Source: Ephemerocybe angulata
Lineage: Eukaryota > Basidiomycota > Agaricomycetes > Agaricales > Psathyrellaceae
Reading direction: 5' to 3'
NCBI GenBank assembly: GCA_013368325.1
Contig: JAACJK010000114.1
Coordinates: forward strand, 620,001 to 684,000
Length of the DNA: 64,000 nt
The notes under the pieces were generated by a model that worked only from the letters and a program-made list of their open reading frames with translations, searched no databases and was not told where the DNA came from. A program made the translations under genes and the position numbers. Shown here one piece after another: positions 44,157 through 53,885 of this stretch. Every line of letters starts with the position of its first letter. Position 1 is the first letter of the stretch.

Positions 44157-45755
44157 ATGCCTCAACCAGTCTTACCCAGCATCGACGAACGATTCAGCCA
44201 CCTCCTCAACGGCAACTATCCCCTCGAACCCCTCGAAGTAGCCTCAATTCAAGATGCAATCGAAACAGAGACCCTCGCTATCGCCAAACTCCAACTGGCC
44301 ATAAGCAAACTCCAACAGGAGGTCACCGAACGCGAGTCGAAGCGCAAGGCCTACGAATCATTTTTATCCCCCCTACGCCGTGGCTTCCTACCCCAAGAAA
44401 TACTAGGAGAGATATTCAGCTTCGCGCTGGGACTGCCAGGAAAACTCACCAGCGATTCCAACGAGTTGAAGCGATTGTGCCTTGTCTGCAAATCATGGCG
44501 TTATGCGGCACTCGCTCGCCCTGCTCTTTGGGCAACGGTCAGCCTGTATGCTCGTACCGAGCATCCGCCAGACATGGAGAAAGTACGAAGGTGGATGCAG
44601 CGCTCGGGTACGGTCCCAAAAAAGCTTGCAATCAGAGACTTTGGGGTCCACTGCAACGACTATTCAGAAGGAAAACCTTGCCCTCTAGCGTTTCAAGGAC
44701 TTGCGGCGTTTCTTGCAAATGGCCCAGCTCTGGATGAGCTGTCGCTCGAAGGCCGAAGCGACAAGTGCCTGGAACAACTAATTGATCTCGTCAAACGCGA
44801 TCAGCTCAACACAAACACACCCGTTCAGCCCTGGGGCACAGTCAGGTCCTTGGCTTTGGGAATGAAGGAATTTCAGAGCTCGGAAACCCAGTCGTCATGG
44901 CGTGTTATCCATGACTTACCCCCTATGACTTCCCTTTCCATTACATTTCCAACACTCTATTGTGATTCGACCGAACTGCTCCCTGATCGCCCTCTCCCTT
45001 TCACTGGGTTAACGAATCTAACTCTTCAATGTGACTGGCCCATCATGTGGATCCTCACGAATTTGGAGAACTGCCACAAGTTAGAGAAGCTGGTCCTCGA
45101 CGCTGCCCAGGTATATCGCCGAACTCCGGACACTTTCGACGCCCAAGCCAAACCCATACTTCTCCCTAAATTACGAACCCTCCACTTTCGGCACATGATC
45201 TCCTCCAGCCTCGATACCCAGATTTTGCAAAGACTCAGGATGCCTTCCCTCGAAAGGATTGACCTAGAATTCAACGCAGGCGATAGCGAAATAGACGACT
45301 TCCCCGAGGACGATTCAAGCAGGCAAAATCTGTTCCTAGACTTCAAGGCGATGACCCAGGGCGTCAACTGCGTCAGCTCTCTACAGACCCTCCGATTAGG
45401 CGAAGAATTTGGGATTTCCTCCCCCGGGTTGCTCCGTATTCTAAAGCTATTCCCCTCCTTAGTAAACCTGATCTTCGACAACCTCTCGTCGGATCCGGAC
45501 CTGTTCGAACGGGCAGGGCGCACTAAAAGCCTACTTCCCCGCCTCAGAACACTCGAAATCAACGATGGATATAGCGATTTCAACCCCGACGACGTGTGTG
45601 CCTATTTGATAAAGAGGAAGGATTCCGCCACGGAGGAGGCACCTGATTATTTTGAAGAGTTGATCATATCTACAGAATTTCAGGGTCCCCATAACGCAGA
45701 CGAATCAGCGGATAAGTTAAGGAGGAGGGGAGTTCGCGTTGACATTGAAATCTAG
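44157..45755 (+). CDS. F-box protein with leucine-rich-repeat-like region (intronless)
   Basis: A single exon gives 532 residues. The N-terminus contains a coiled coil (AIAKLQLAISKLQQEVTERE, ~40-62), the standard lead-in of many Agaricomycete F-box proteins, followed by the F-box-like segment (~75-125: RRGFLPQEILGEIFSFAL...LKRLCLVCKSWRYAALARPALW). The remainder holds irregular LRR-like strands (for example LTNLTLQCDWPI, LEKLVLDAAQV, LRTLHFRHM, LQTLRLGEEF). It should bind Skp1 and present a substrate to an SCF ubiquitin ligase; the target is unknown. It is a different subfamily from the copies at 16782-27758. Its stop codon lies 96 bp from the left end of the large palindrome. Confidence 0.9.
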   Translation: MPQPVLPSIDERFSHLLNGNYPLEPLEVASIQDAIETETLAIAKLQLAISKLQQEVTERESKRKAYESFLSPLRRGFLPQEILGEIFSFALGLPGKLTSDSNELKRLCLVCKSWRYAALARPALWATVSLYARTEHPPDMEKVRRWMQRSGTVPKKLAIRDFGVHCNDYSEGKPCPLAFQGLAAFLANGPALDELSLEGRSDKCLEQLIDLVKRDQLNTNTPVQPWGTVRSLALGMKEFQSSETQSSWRVIHDLPPMTSLSITFPTLYCDSTELLPDRPLPFTGLTNLTLQCDWPIMWILTNLENCHKLEKLVLDAAQVYRRTPDTFDAQAKPILLPKLRTLHFRHMISSSLDTQILQRLRMPSLERIDLEFNAGDSEIDDFPEDDSSRQNLFLDFKAMTQGVNCVSSLQTLRLGEEFGISSPGLLRILKLFPSLVNLIFDNLSSDPDLFERAGRTKSLLPRLRTLEINDGYSDFNPDDVCAYLIKRKDSATEEAPDYFEELIISTEFQGPHNADESADKLRRRGVRVDIEI

Positions 45756-45851
45756 ATACCCCATTGTTTCTGTTTACTTTCGAACAAGTTTTGGAATATC
45801 AAACAATATGTTATGTCCCGGAATATTTGAAATTTGAACCCGGGAGACTTT

Positions 45852-46890
45852 GCGGCCTTATTCGCCCTGTTTTACAGGGCGTTTTACCGGCAGGGAAAAG
45901 GCCATCGTTTTGGGAACGATGGCCGAACATGGTTCCGAGCGTCGAGCTCGGGATTTGAGGGATGGGACTAATGGGAACAGGATGGGAACAAAACCGGGAT
46001 CTTGGCGGGCCCGGGAAGTATTACTACGCCCAGCTAAGTTTTTTTCTGCTCGCCTCACAGCCCCTACGAATGCTTTGTGGCGGCTGGGCAGGACAAAGGA
46101 AAGGACTTGGGTATTGGTAGTGGTACTATTACTTTAATACTTAATACACAAGTTTAGATTCAACAACTGAGAGGGAGGGCCAGTACAATAAAAGGCAACC
46201 AAGCCAGCAAAATGCCGAAGGATACCCGATCATATTTGATGAACCCAGGAGGGGGGAACCGACGCAAGGCGGCTGCCTGTCATTGGAACCGAGCAGTTGC
46301 CTGGAGGCTGGGTCGCCTCGTAAAACAACCCGGTTCGGCTCGTAAAACGAGCCGTTTTACGGTAAAACATTCAAAATAAGTTACTTATGTACTTATTTTA
46401 CTTATTTCTCTCCCCAGGAATTCCAGGGAGCATGGGGAGCATGTGGGGATGATTGGGCGCCTAATCCATACATGTAGCACTTAGCTCTGCATCTAGTGCT
46501 CCCACAGGCCACAGATACTTCTACCCATTGCTTTCCTGTATTGTGAGTGGGCGCAGCGCAACTTTTTTTGTCTGAAGAGCTGAAGCCCGAGACAACGCAG
46601 GTTAGATAAAGATCTCGCTAGTGTGTGTGTGACTTTACATACAATACACCCAGTACTGTGCTACATACGGTAAACTATGGTAAGCTATGCCAATACACTA
46701 CCACAGGGACCTCCGACCACATACACCACCCGAGAGCCAGCGGCACGCCCAGGAAGCACGAATTGGCGCCGCGAGCGCGAGCGCGACGCAGCCCTGCCCA
46801 GGCGCGCGCGCCGGAAGCGTCCGGGGCACGTGGTCCCGAGCCTCCGGGTCGGCATCTCGGCACCGTAAAACGGGATCAATGATGGGCTCC
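45852..46890 (+). repeat. Left arm (1,039 bp) of a giant palindrome
   Basis: Every stretch I compared is the exact reverse complement of 46932-47970; coordinates sum to 93822 at both ends, so there is no net length difference. The arm holds seven copies of GTTTTAC/GTAAAAC (45869, 45881, 46320, 46342, 46354, 46362, 46864) and small hairpins: 45863-45881, 45900-45924 (10-bp stem), 46337-46353 and 46354-46368. Apparent ORFs appear identically in both arms and none resembles a protein family. Confidence 0.95.
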
Positions 46891-46931
46891 GCCAGCGCTT
46901 ATGCTGAATGTTTTACGGGGCTCCGCCAATG
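46891..46931. other. 41-bp spacer at the centre of the palindrome
   Basis: The only non-palindromic part. It contains a GTTTTAC heptamer at 46910-46916, almost exactly on the symmetry centre (46911). A 10-bp direct repeat GGCTCCGCCA (46885-46894 and 46919-46928) spans its edges. Confidence 0.85.
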
Positions 46932-47970
46932 GGAGCCCATCATTGATCCCGTTTTACGGTGCCGAGATGCCGACCCGGAGGCTCGGGACCACGTGCCCCG
47001 GACGCTTCCGGCGCGCGCGCCTGGGCAGGGCTGCGTCGCGCTCGCGCTCGCGGCGCCAATTCGTGCTTCCTGGGCGTGCCGCTGGCTCTCGGGTGGTGTA
47101 TGTGGTCGGAGGTCCCTGTGGTAGTGTATTGGCATAGCTTACCATAGTTTACCGTATGTAGCACAGTACTGGGTGTATTGTATGTAAAGTCACACACACA
47201 CTAGCGAGATCTTTATCTAACCTGCGTTGTCTCGGGCTTCAGCTCTTCAGACAAAAAAAGTTGCGCTGCGCCCACTCACAATACAGGAAAGCAATGGGTA
47301 GAAGTATCTGTGGCCTGTGGGAGCACTAGATGCAGAGCTAAGTGCTACATGTATGGATTAGGCGCCCAATCATCCCCACATGCTCCCCATGCTCCCTGGA
47401 ATTCCTGGGGAGAGAAATAAGTAAAATAAGTACATAAGTAACTTATTTTGAATGTTTTACCGTAAAACGGCTCGTTTTACGAGCCGAACCGGGTTGTTTT
47501 ACGAGGCGACCCAGCCTCCAGGCAACTGCTCGGTTCCAATGACAGGCAGCCGCCTTGCGTCGGTTCCCCCCTCCTGGGTTCATCAAATATGATCGGGTAT
47601 CCTTCGGCATTTTGCTGGCTTGGTTGCCTTTTATTGTACTGGCCCTCCCTCTCAGTTGTTGAATCTAAACTTGTGTATTAAGTATTAAAGTAATAGTACC
47701 ACTACCAATACCCAAGTCCTTTCCTTTGTCCTGCCCAGCCGCCACAAAGCATTCGTAGGGGCTGTGAGGCGAGCAGAAAAAAACTTAGCTGGGCGTAGTA
47801 ATACTTCCCGGGCCCGCCAAGATCCCGGTTTTGTTCCCATCCTGTTCCCATTAGTCCCATCCCTCAAATCCCGAGCTCGACGCTCGGAACCATGTTCGGC
47901 CATCGTTCCCAAAACGATGGCCTTTTCCCTGCCGGTAAAACGCCCTGTAAAACAGGGCGAATAAGGCCGC
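46932..47970 (-). repeat. Right arm (1,039 bp) of a giant palindrome
   Basis: Inverted copy of 45852-46890. It ends in ATAAGGCCGC; the flanks (CTTT on the left, TTAATTGA on the right) show no obvious target-site duplication. The tRNA-Asp gene begins 260 bp further right. Confidence 0.95.
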
Positions 47971-48229
47971 TTAATTGACGATTCAAGGGCCCGAGGCCAC
48001 TGCTAGGATGCACGATTGAAAGGGAAGATAAAGGAAGTTCCAGGCTCCCTGAACGCGTTTCACTAACCTGGTGACCGATTCGATATCTAGACTCACCAAT
48101 GATCCACCCGGAAGACTAAGACATGCCCTAGCTGTCGAGCTAGTCGTCCGATGTTTATCGACCCATAATGCTCTTGCCTTTGGGATGCGGATCCCTACGT
48201 CTACGCATGGATGAGACCGGAGTACATCG

Positions 48230-48301
48230 TCTTTGCTAGTATATCGGTTAGTACACGCGCCTGTCACGCGCGAAAGCTGGGTTCGACTCCCAGGCAGAGA
48301 G
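48230..48301 (+). tRNA. tRNA-Asp (anticodon GTC)
   Basis: A 72-base cloverleaf without intron. Acceptor stem TCTTTGC pairs with GCAGAGA (one wobble) followed by discriminator G. The D arm is GTAT...GTAC, the anticodon arm CGCGC-CTGTCAC-GCGCG with anticodon GTC, and the T arm CTGGG-TTCGACT-CCCAG. The internal promoter box B (GGTTCGACTCC) is present. Confidence 0.93.
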
Positions 48302-48303
48302 AC

Positions 48304-48308
48304 TTTTT
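48304..48308 (+). terminator. RNA polymerase III terminator of tRNA-Asp
   Basis: A run of five T two bases after the tRNA 3' end, the standard Pol III stop. Confidence 0.8.
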
Positions 48309-48594
48309 GCCCAGATAAGCCATGCCATGCCCTATAACCTTGCCGCTGCCTGTGTCCCGGATCCCCTGATGCACAATACAAATGTCTTGACTTATACGAT
48401 GTAATTTCAGTTTTCCCGTTCTGAGTGTCCTGGACACCTATCACCTGGGCCGTCCTGAGTCCTGGGCCCGGGCAGACGCTCAAAGAGATATAGACCACAA
48501 AGTAACATTACGCTCGCACGGTGATTTCGATCCATCTTAATCGACGTCCGACTGCAAAGCAAAAAGTATATCAACCCCTACAATGACACTGGTA

Positions 48595-51500
48595 TCAAAG
48601 CCCACAAACACCCCTCAAAACCTCCCTCATCCCACTCTCACTCTCCATCCCCCTCACAACCTCCCTCCACTCCCTCTCCTTCATCTCATCCTGCCCCGCC
48701 CCAACCGCAGCAGCAAGCGACACCTCCTTCACACCTTCAAAGAACCCACGGTATCCCTCCCACACTCGCTCTCTCACATGCTCAATCAGCACACGCGCCG
48801 TGCGCCCGCCACCCTGGTTCGCATTGGGATTCGGATTGGGTGTGCTTGGAGTCGAGCTCCCCGCAGCTCCGCCCTGATGCCCGCTGCTCCCTGGCGAGTC
48901 GAACGACCCAGCCTCATCCGCGGCAACTTGCTCGCCGAGGTAAAGCCGGATGCGGGCAGCGTTCGCGCGTAGATCCCGCTCGCACTTCAAGCGGAATTGG
49001 TCGTACAGTTCTTTAATCCGTCCTGGGTTCGCCCATGCTGCGGCATCTGGCCCCGAGACTCCAGCTGCTGTACCAAGCGCAGTGGGAGGAGGAGCGCCTC
49101 GCCCCCCGGCAGTAAAGTTACCCCGTCCTGGGCGACTATATGTGTGGATCTTCATTGCCCATTCGTCCAGAGGTTCACAAAGGGGGTTTACGGAGGACGT
49201 AATGACTTCTTCACATGCCCTTCGGAGGTCGTCATCCAGGCCCTGCATGACGAGAGTTTCGGAAATTAGGGGCGTAGGAGGTCGACAGAGCAGAAAGGAC
49301 GTACATGCTTGACATCTCTTAGATTTTCGTCTGCTCGAGGAACACCTAATGAAGCGAAAAGGCCTTCGGGCAAGATGGATGTCGTCCGGTTAAGCATCGT
49401 CGTCAGAGTTCCTATGATCGATAATCAGCACCGTTCTCTCGAATTGGGCATCGGAGACATACCGGTAACCCCTCCACCAGGAGGACTAACCCCGCCCACA
49501 GCGGGGGTGAGCATCCCACTATTGCCCTTTCCGCCAACAGGCTCTGATACGCTCCCGGAAGTGGACAAACCAACACGACGAGCAACTTCTTTCAATATGA
49601 TCAGATGTCGAACAAGGAAAAGAGACCCATCCAAAGGCGTGCTGGGTGGCGGGCGCGATTTGATAATGTCGGCGGCGGAGAACAGGGAGTGTCGGCAGAG
49701 GAGTGCGGCTTCTTGAGCAATATCTTCAAAGATCGCGGGCTATGCTTGGGTATGAGCGGTTGACATTCATCCGCTGAGATATCAGGGACGTACCTTGACG
49801 AAGTCGTGCAGCTGCTCCAGAACCCAGACCATCTTCCGTACGGTAGGGTACCACGTCTCCTGTTTCTTCATGATCGCACCAAGCCCTGCTTCATCTTTAT
49901 CAAAGATCCTCGAGATACTCTCCTTCTCTCGGATCTCCGTAACACTGCGAGGTTTGTTCGCATCTACAAACGAGGTCAGCGCTACTCCAAACCAAATGGT
50001 AGATCTGCACGTACTTAGGATAACATCAGGCCACGCCAGATCCTCCTTCTTCGGCACATAGTACCGAATCTCACTCTGGATGACAGATTGCGCTTTGAAG
50101 AAAAGCCTTGTCTGCGCGTCTTGCAATACCATCTGTAGAAGATGCCGAGTATGCAGCCTCTTGCCCACGACGCCATCCTTCGATTTCTCCCTGCCAGGAT
50201 GATCGAAGTCAATGTTCAACTCGTCGTCATCGAGCTCGTCATAGTCATCCGATGAATCAGTGTCCTTGGAGGATCCCGGGAGGAGGTGGCTGTCATCCGT
50301 CGAGAACAGGGTGCTGGTGACGACGGACGAGGAAGGGGCATCTAGTACCATGAGTGCCTGCAAGACGGTGCAGACTTCACATAGGGCTGTCAAGCGGGGT
50401 TCGTGGAGAATACGTGGTCGAAGGTCGTCGTAAAGGAGGTCGCAGAGGGTTTCGAGGTATTGGCTGGCGTTTCGGTCAGCAAATAACACCAGAATGAGCG
50501 GAGGTCGACATACTACAACTGATCTTCAGCTGTACTGAAGAACTCTCGATAGAGGTTGAACTCGTCCGTGCACAGCTGTTTGAGGTAGCTGCACCCAGTA
50601 CGGGTCTATAAAATGGTTAGATTCGTAGAATTGTGAAGTCCGAGGAAGAACGTACAAGCTCAACCAGTTCGCTTCTGCTGGGATCCAGTCCTTTGATTTC
50701 TTCGAGAACCTTGGGCACCAGCAACGCCTTCCTGACGCTGAAGTACGCAGAATGGCACTCCGCGAGAAGAGAGCCTAATTCGTCCGGGTATTTCTTTGCA
50801 CGACGCTCGAGTTCGCCTAGAAGAGGTGCAACTTTCGTCGCGACACTGCGGAAGCGAGTGTAGAGGAGATGCATGACGGCTGTTTCCGAGAGTGTTGCTG
50901 AACTGTCCGACAGGCGTTTGGAGATATCGGCGGAGAGGGCACGCAATGACCCAACGAAGTTCATGCGGACGAGAGTCATGGCTCGGGTAAGGCATTGCTG
51001 GAAACGCAGGAGATACACCTCAGATTCCTTGTAATGTCGCTGAGGGGGTATGGGTGAGATGATTCTTGAGACCTAGAATTGTTTACTCACCCGTGCTCGA
51101 AGAAACTCGATACAGATGTCGACCTTCTCCACCATGTATAAGAAGTCTGCTTGATATATAAGCTGCTCTCCTGGATGATTGAGCATCCGGGTAGCTTGAT
51201 CGAGCTCCTGAAAGTATTCCAAATGGGCGCCAATGTCGTCCGTGAGTTCAATCAACTTGTCCTACACACCGGTTAGAATAAATTGAGAGAGATGACACGG
51301 TCGACATACCCTCTCCTCCAACACCCGCTCACAAGCATCCTTCAAGCTTCGCCCGCCTTCCTCCACACTCCTCCAACACTCCATCATGCGCTCGACCTCG
51401 TTCTCTATTTCGTCCACTCGCGCCAACAGAAGATCGCAAGTATCGAGATACTCCGAAACGCTCGACACATGTGCTCTGAAGTGCGACTCCTGCGAGTGTG

Positions 51501-52091
51501 CGACCGACCTATCGATGAGGGCGAACCAGTCATATAATTGTTGGGTCGTGTTCACTGGTTGGCGAGGATGGAGAGCAGAGAGCCTGGAGGCCGATGGTGT
51601 TGAGCGATGCAGCGGCGAGAGAAGCGATGGTGTCCCGGGTCTCGAAGATACAGCAAACTTGACGTTTATAGGTGTTGCTGAACGCGACGACGCAGACTCA
51701 TTCTCGTCCCCGCCCGCCTCATCGTCATCGACTTCTTCACGAGTAAACTACAATAAATCAAGGTCAATCTACAAAGTCAGCTTTGGTGAGATATGGACGA
51801 CGTACAACACACCTTTAGCGGGTACGGAATCCTCTCAGACGCTGTCTTGACGGCGCTAACGCTGCGGATTTCGAGGTCGCCTAGGGGTGCTTTGGATTCC
51901 CATTCCTCGACGCTGAGGGCAGTGTATGCGCCAGGGGTGAGGGTAGAGTTTCTCGTCGTCGCGTTGGTGGATGATAGTGAGGAGGGCGGCTGAGATCGCC
52001 GTGCGCCTTGGCGAGTGCTCGAGCTCATCGTGGTTGACGATGAGGACGCGGTGAATGAGTCGCGCTCGTTGCCATCATTTCGCTTGGTCAT
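48595..52091 (-). CDS. COG3: Conserved oligomeric Golgi complex subunit 3 (Cog3/Sec34)
   Basis: Ten exons on the minus strand (52091-51813, 51747-51310, 51261-51091, 51039-50656, 50605-50517, 50463-50015, 49963-49794, 49739-49463, 49411-49305, 49242-48595) join in frame to about 1,003 residues. Family marks: a coiled-coil region NEVERMMECWRSVEEG...LEERDKLIELTDDI, then DIGAHLEYFQELDQATRML, YMVEKVDICIEFLRARRHYK, ESEVYLLRFQQCLTRAMTLV and FFSTAEDQF, then QYLETLCDLLYDDLRPRIL. The N-terminus (~100 residues) is Ser/Thr-rich and the C-terminal part has Gly/Pro-rich loops. Cog3 is a core lobe-A subunit of the COG tether, needed for retrograde vesicle docking at the Golgi. I chose the ATG at 52091; an in-frame ATG at 52172 would add 27 residues. 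An acidic Asp/Glu run around 50220 lies in a loop. It shares a 214-bp divergent promoter with the Arf-like copy at 52306. Confidence 0.93.
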
Positions 52092-52305
52092 CGTGATCAA
52101 ACATCCACGACGCGCTTGACGCGCGGTCTGAAGGGTTGTATCCGTACCATCCAACTCTGTCGTCGTCGTCAACAGCGACGACAGATGTCCAGGTATGCAT
52201 CTTGTTGTCTAGCTATTCATGCTCCTGACGACGCCATCCAGATGTTTATACATAACCTTGTAGGACCGTGTAGAGCCACTGCGTCTCCCAATACCACCAC
52301 CTTCC
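52092..52305. promoter_or_regulatory. Compact divergent promoter, COG3 / Arf-like copy 1
   Basis: Only 214 bp separate the two start codons, so control elements are probably shared. No TATA box is obvious. Confidence 0.45.
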
Positions 52306-53668
52306 ATGGCTACTGCGCTCCGAAGTCTTATACACCGCATATATCCCTCTCATGACGCAGAAAAGGTAGTTATCGCAGGCCTGGACTACAGTGGCAAAAC
52401 CACCCTACTCTACCTCCTGAAACTCGGCGAGGTGGTGAACGCGATACCCAGCATCGGAGTCAATGTTGAGACTGTAAACTTAACCACGGCGCTCGGCATC
52501 GACAAGCACCTCAACCTGGATCTCTGGGACGCAGGCTCAGGGTGTTCGACAGCTGGGGGCATGGCCCTGTTGCGGATGTACTTGCCCTACTCGAAGGCTC
52601 TCATTTGGGTCGTGGACGGCAGCGACACGGAGAGGGTATCAAGGAGCCTGGATACTCTGGATCTTATCCTCAAGGAGAACGACAATGAACCCCGTTTCAA
52701 AGAAACCCACTTTCCGGTCCTTGTGTGCATATTCGTGTTTCCCAGGAAGTGACGCTGCCGCTCACCCAGGCGTGTATCCAGGTTAGCCAACAAGGCAGAC
52801 AAGCCAAAGAGCATGAGCACCGACGAGGTTCGCCTCGCATTTTCGAAGGGTCTTTCAGGCCGCCTCTTCTCTATCTACTCCACTTCTTTGACATCCAAGC
52901 CCCATGTTGGCCTCCGGGAAGCTTTCAGTTGGCTTGCACTGGCTCTTGACATCGCGAAGACCACGAAGAAAGTATCAGAAGTATCGGGTGAACCTCCAGG
53001 TCGCCAAAAGAGTCCTTCACAGAAGCTTAACCTGCGTGAACCAAACGTGTTGGCGAAGAAGCTCGGGGAATGGCTCTAACGCACAGAATCAGACTCCAGT
53101 CCTGAAGAACTCATCGAACAATTCACCACATACAACCTCCCTTCCTGGGACCACTATACCCACATCCGCCTGGCGTTCGTGATACTCGCGGCTCATGGCC
53201 GGCAAAAAGGTGCGTCCCTCTGATTGTTCGCTCTGTATGTTTTCTGAGCTTCCTTCCGAATGTCATCTAGGGAAAGACCTCCTCTTTATAGGTCTGGCCT
53301 CTTATATCGAACACAATGCCCAAAAGCAAACCAATGTCCGCGGATTCCACTTCACAATGACCTACTTCTGGATACAAATCGTCCATTTCGCGATCCAGCA
53401 TCTGCCAGAGTTAATCCGCCCTGCCATAGGCGCCGATTCTTATCCGACGTCTGAAGACTTCTTCCGGTTCCTCCTCGTTAATCCGCACGTCGTAGATGGG
53501 GGACTGTGGTCGGAGTACTACACGAAGGAGATGATCATGAACGCAGAGGCTAAGGCGGAGATGGTACTGCCTGACAAGAAGCCTCTGCCCAGCATGGCTG
53601 GGAGGGACGCGGTCGCGGTTTTCGGAGCCAAGGAGAGCTGGAGAAAGTATGATCTTATGGCCATTTGA
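52306..53668 (+). pseudogene. Arf-like GTPase with C-terminal extra domain, copy 1 (in-frame stop)
   Basis: Three exons (52306-52724, 52782-53209, 53271-53668) align with copy 2 at the same intron positions and phases. The GTPase part has [12 protein letters not shown] (P-loop), [11 protein letters not shown] (switch I), WDAGSG (switch II), ALIWVVDG and LANKADKP (the N-K-x-D base-recognition motif). In exon 2, where copy 2 has CAC (His) after GEWL/EEWL, this copy has TAA at 53077-53079. Everything after that (the end of exon 2 and exon 3, including [21 protein letters not shown]) is otherwise open and well conserved. So the gene either makes a truncated GTPase of about 257 residues or has recently died. 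Confidence 0.8.
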
Positions 53669-53823
53669 ATTCATCGAATTGTGCTCAGAGGTGTCTGACT
53701 CTTTACCTGTGGCCCTGCTCATGCGGTAGCAATCGATCGGAAATTGACTGCGATGCTGTCATGCGCACCCGCATCCTCATTGCTGTGCGTGTTCCTTGAT
53801 GAGGCTATACAACCGTTCTGATT

Positions 53824-53832
53824 TATATATAA
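53824..53832 (+). promoter_or_regulatory. TATA-like element of Arf-like copy 2
   Basis: TATATATAA lies 54 bp before the ATG at 53886, followed by a pyrimidine-rich leader. Copy 1 has no equally good element. Confidence 0.5.
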
Positions 53833-53885
53833 TGGTACTATCTCGCTTTTGAGCTTCCACATCGCGCACACACACCCGAGATATC

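Noticed and set aside
46625..47197. Overlapping ORFs with identical proteins on both strands around the palindrome centre
   Set aside because: They are mirror images forced by the palindrome; composition is Arg/Ala/Pro-rich from GC-rich DNA and matches no family.
45852..47970. Palindrome as a classic transposon with terminal inverted repeats
   Set aside because: No transposase and no target-site duplication are visible, and the symmetry covers nearly the whole element rather than just its ends; listed as a repeat instead.
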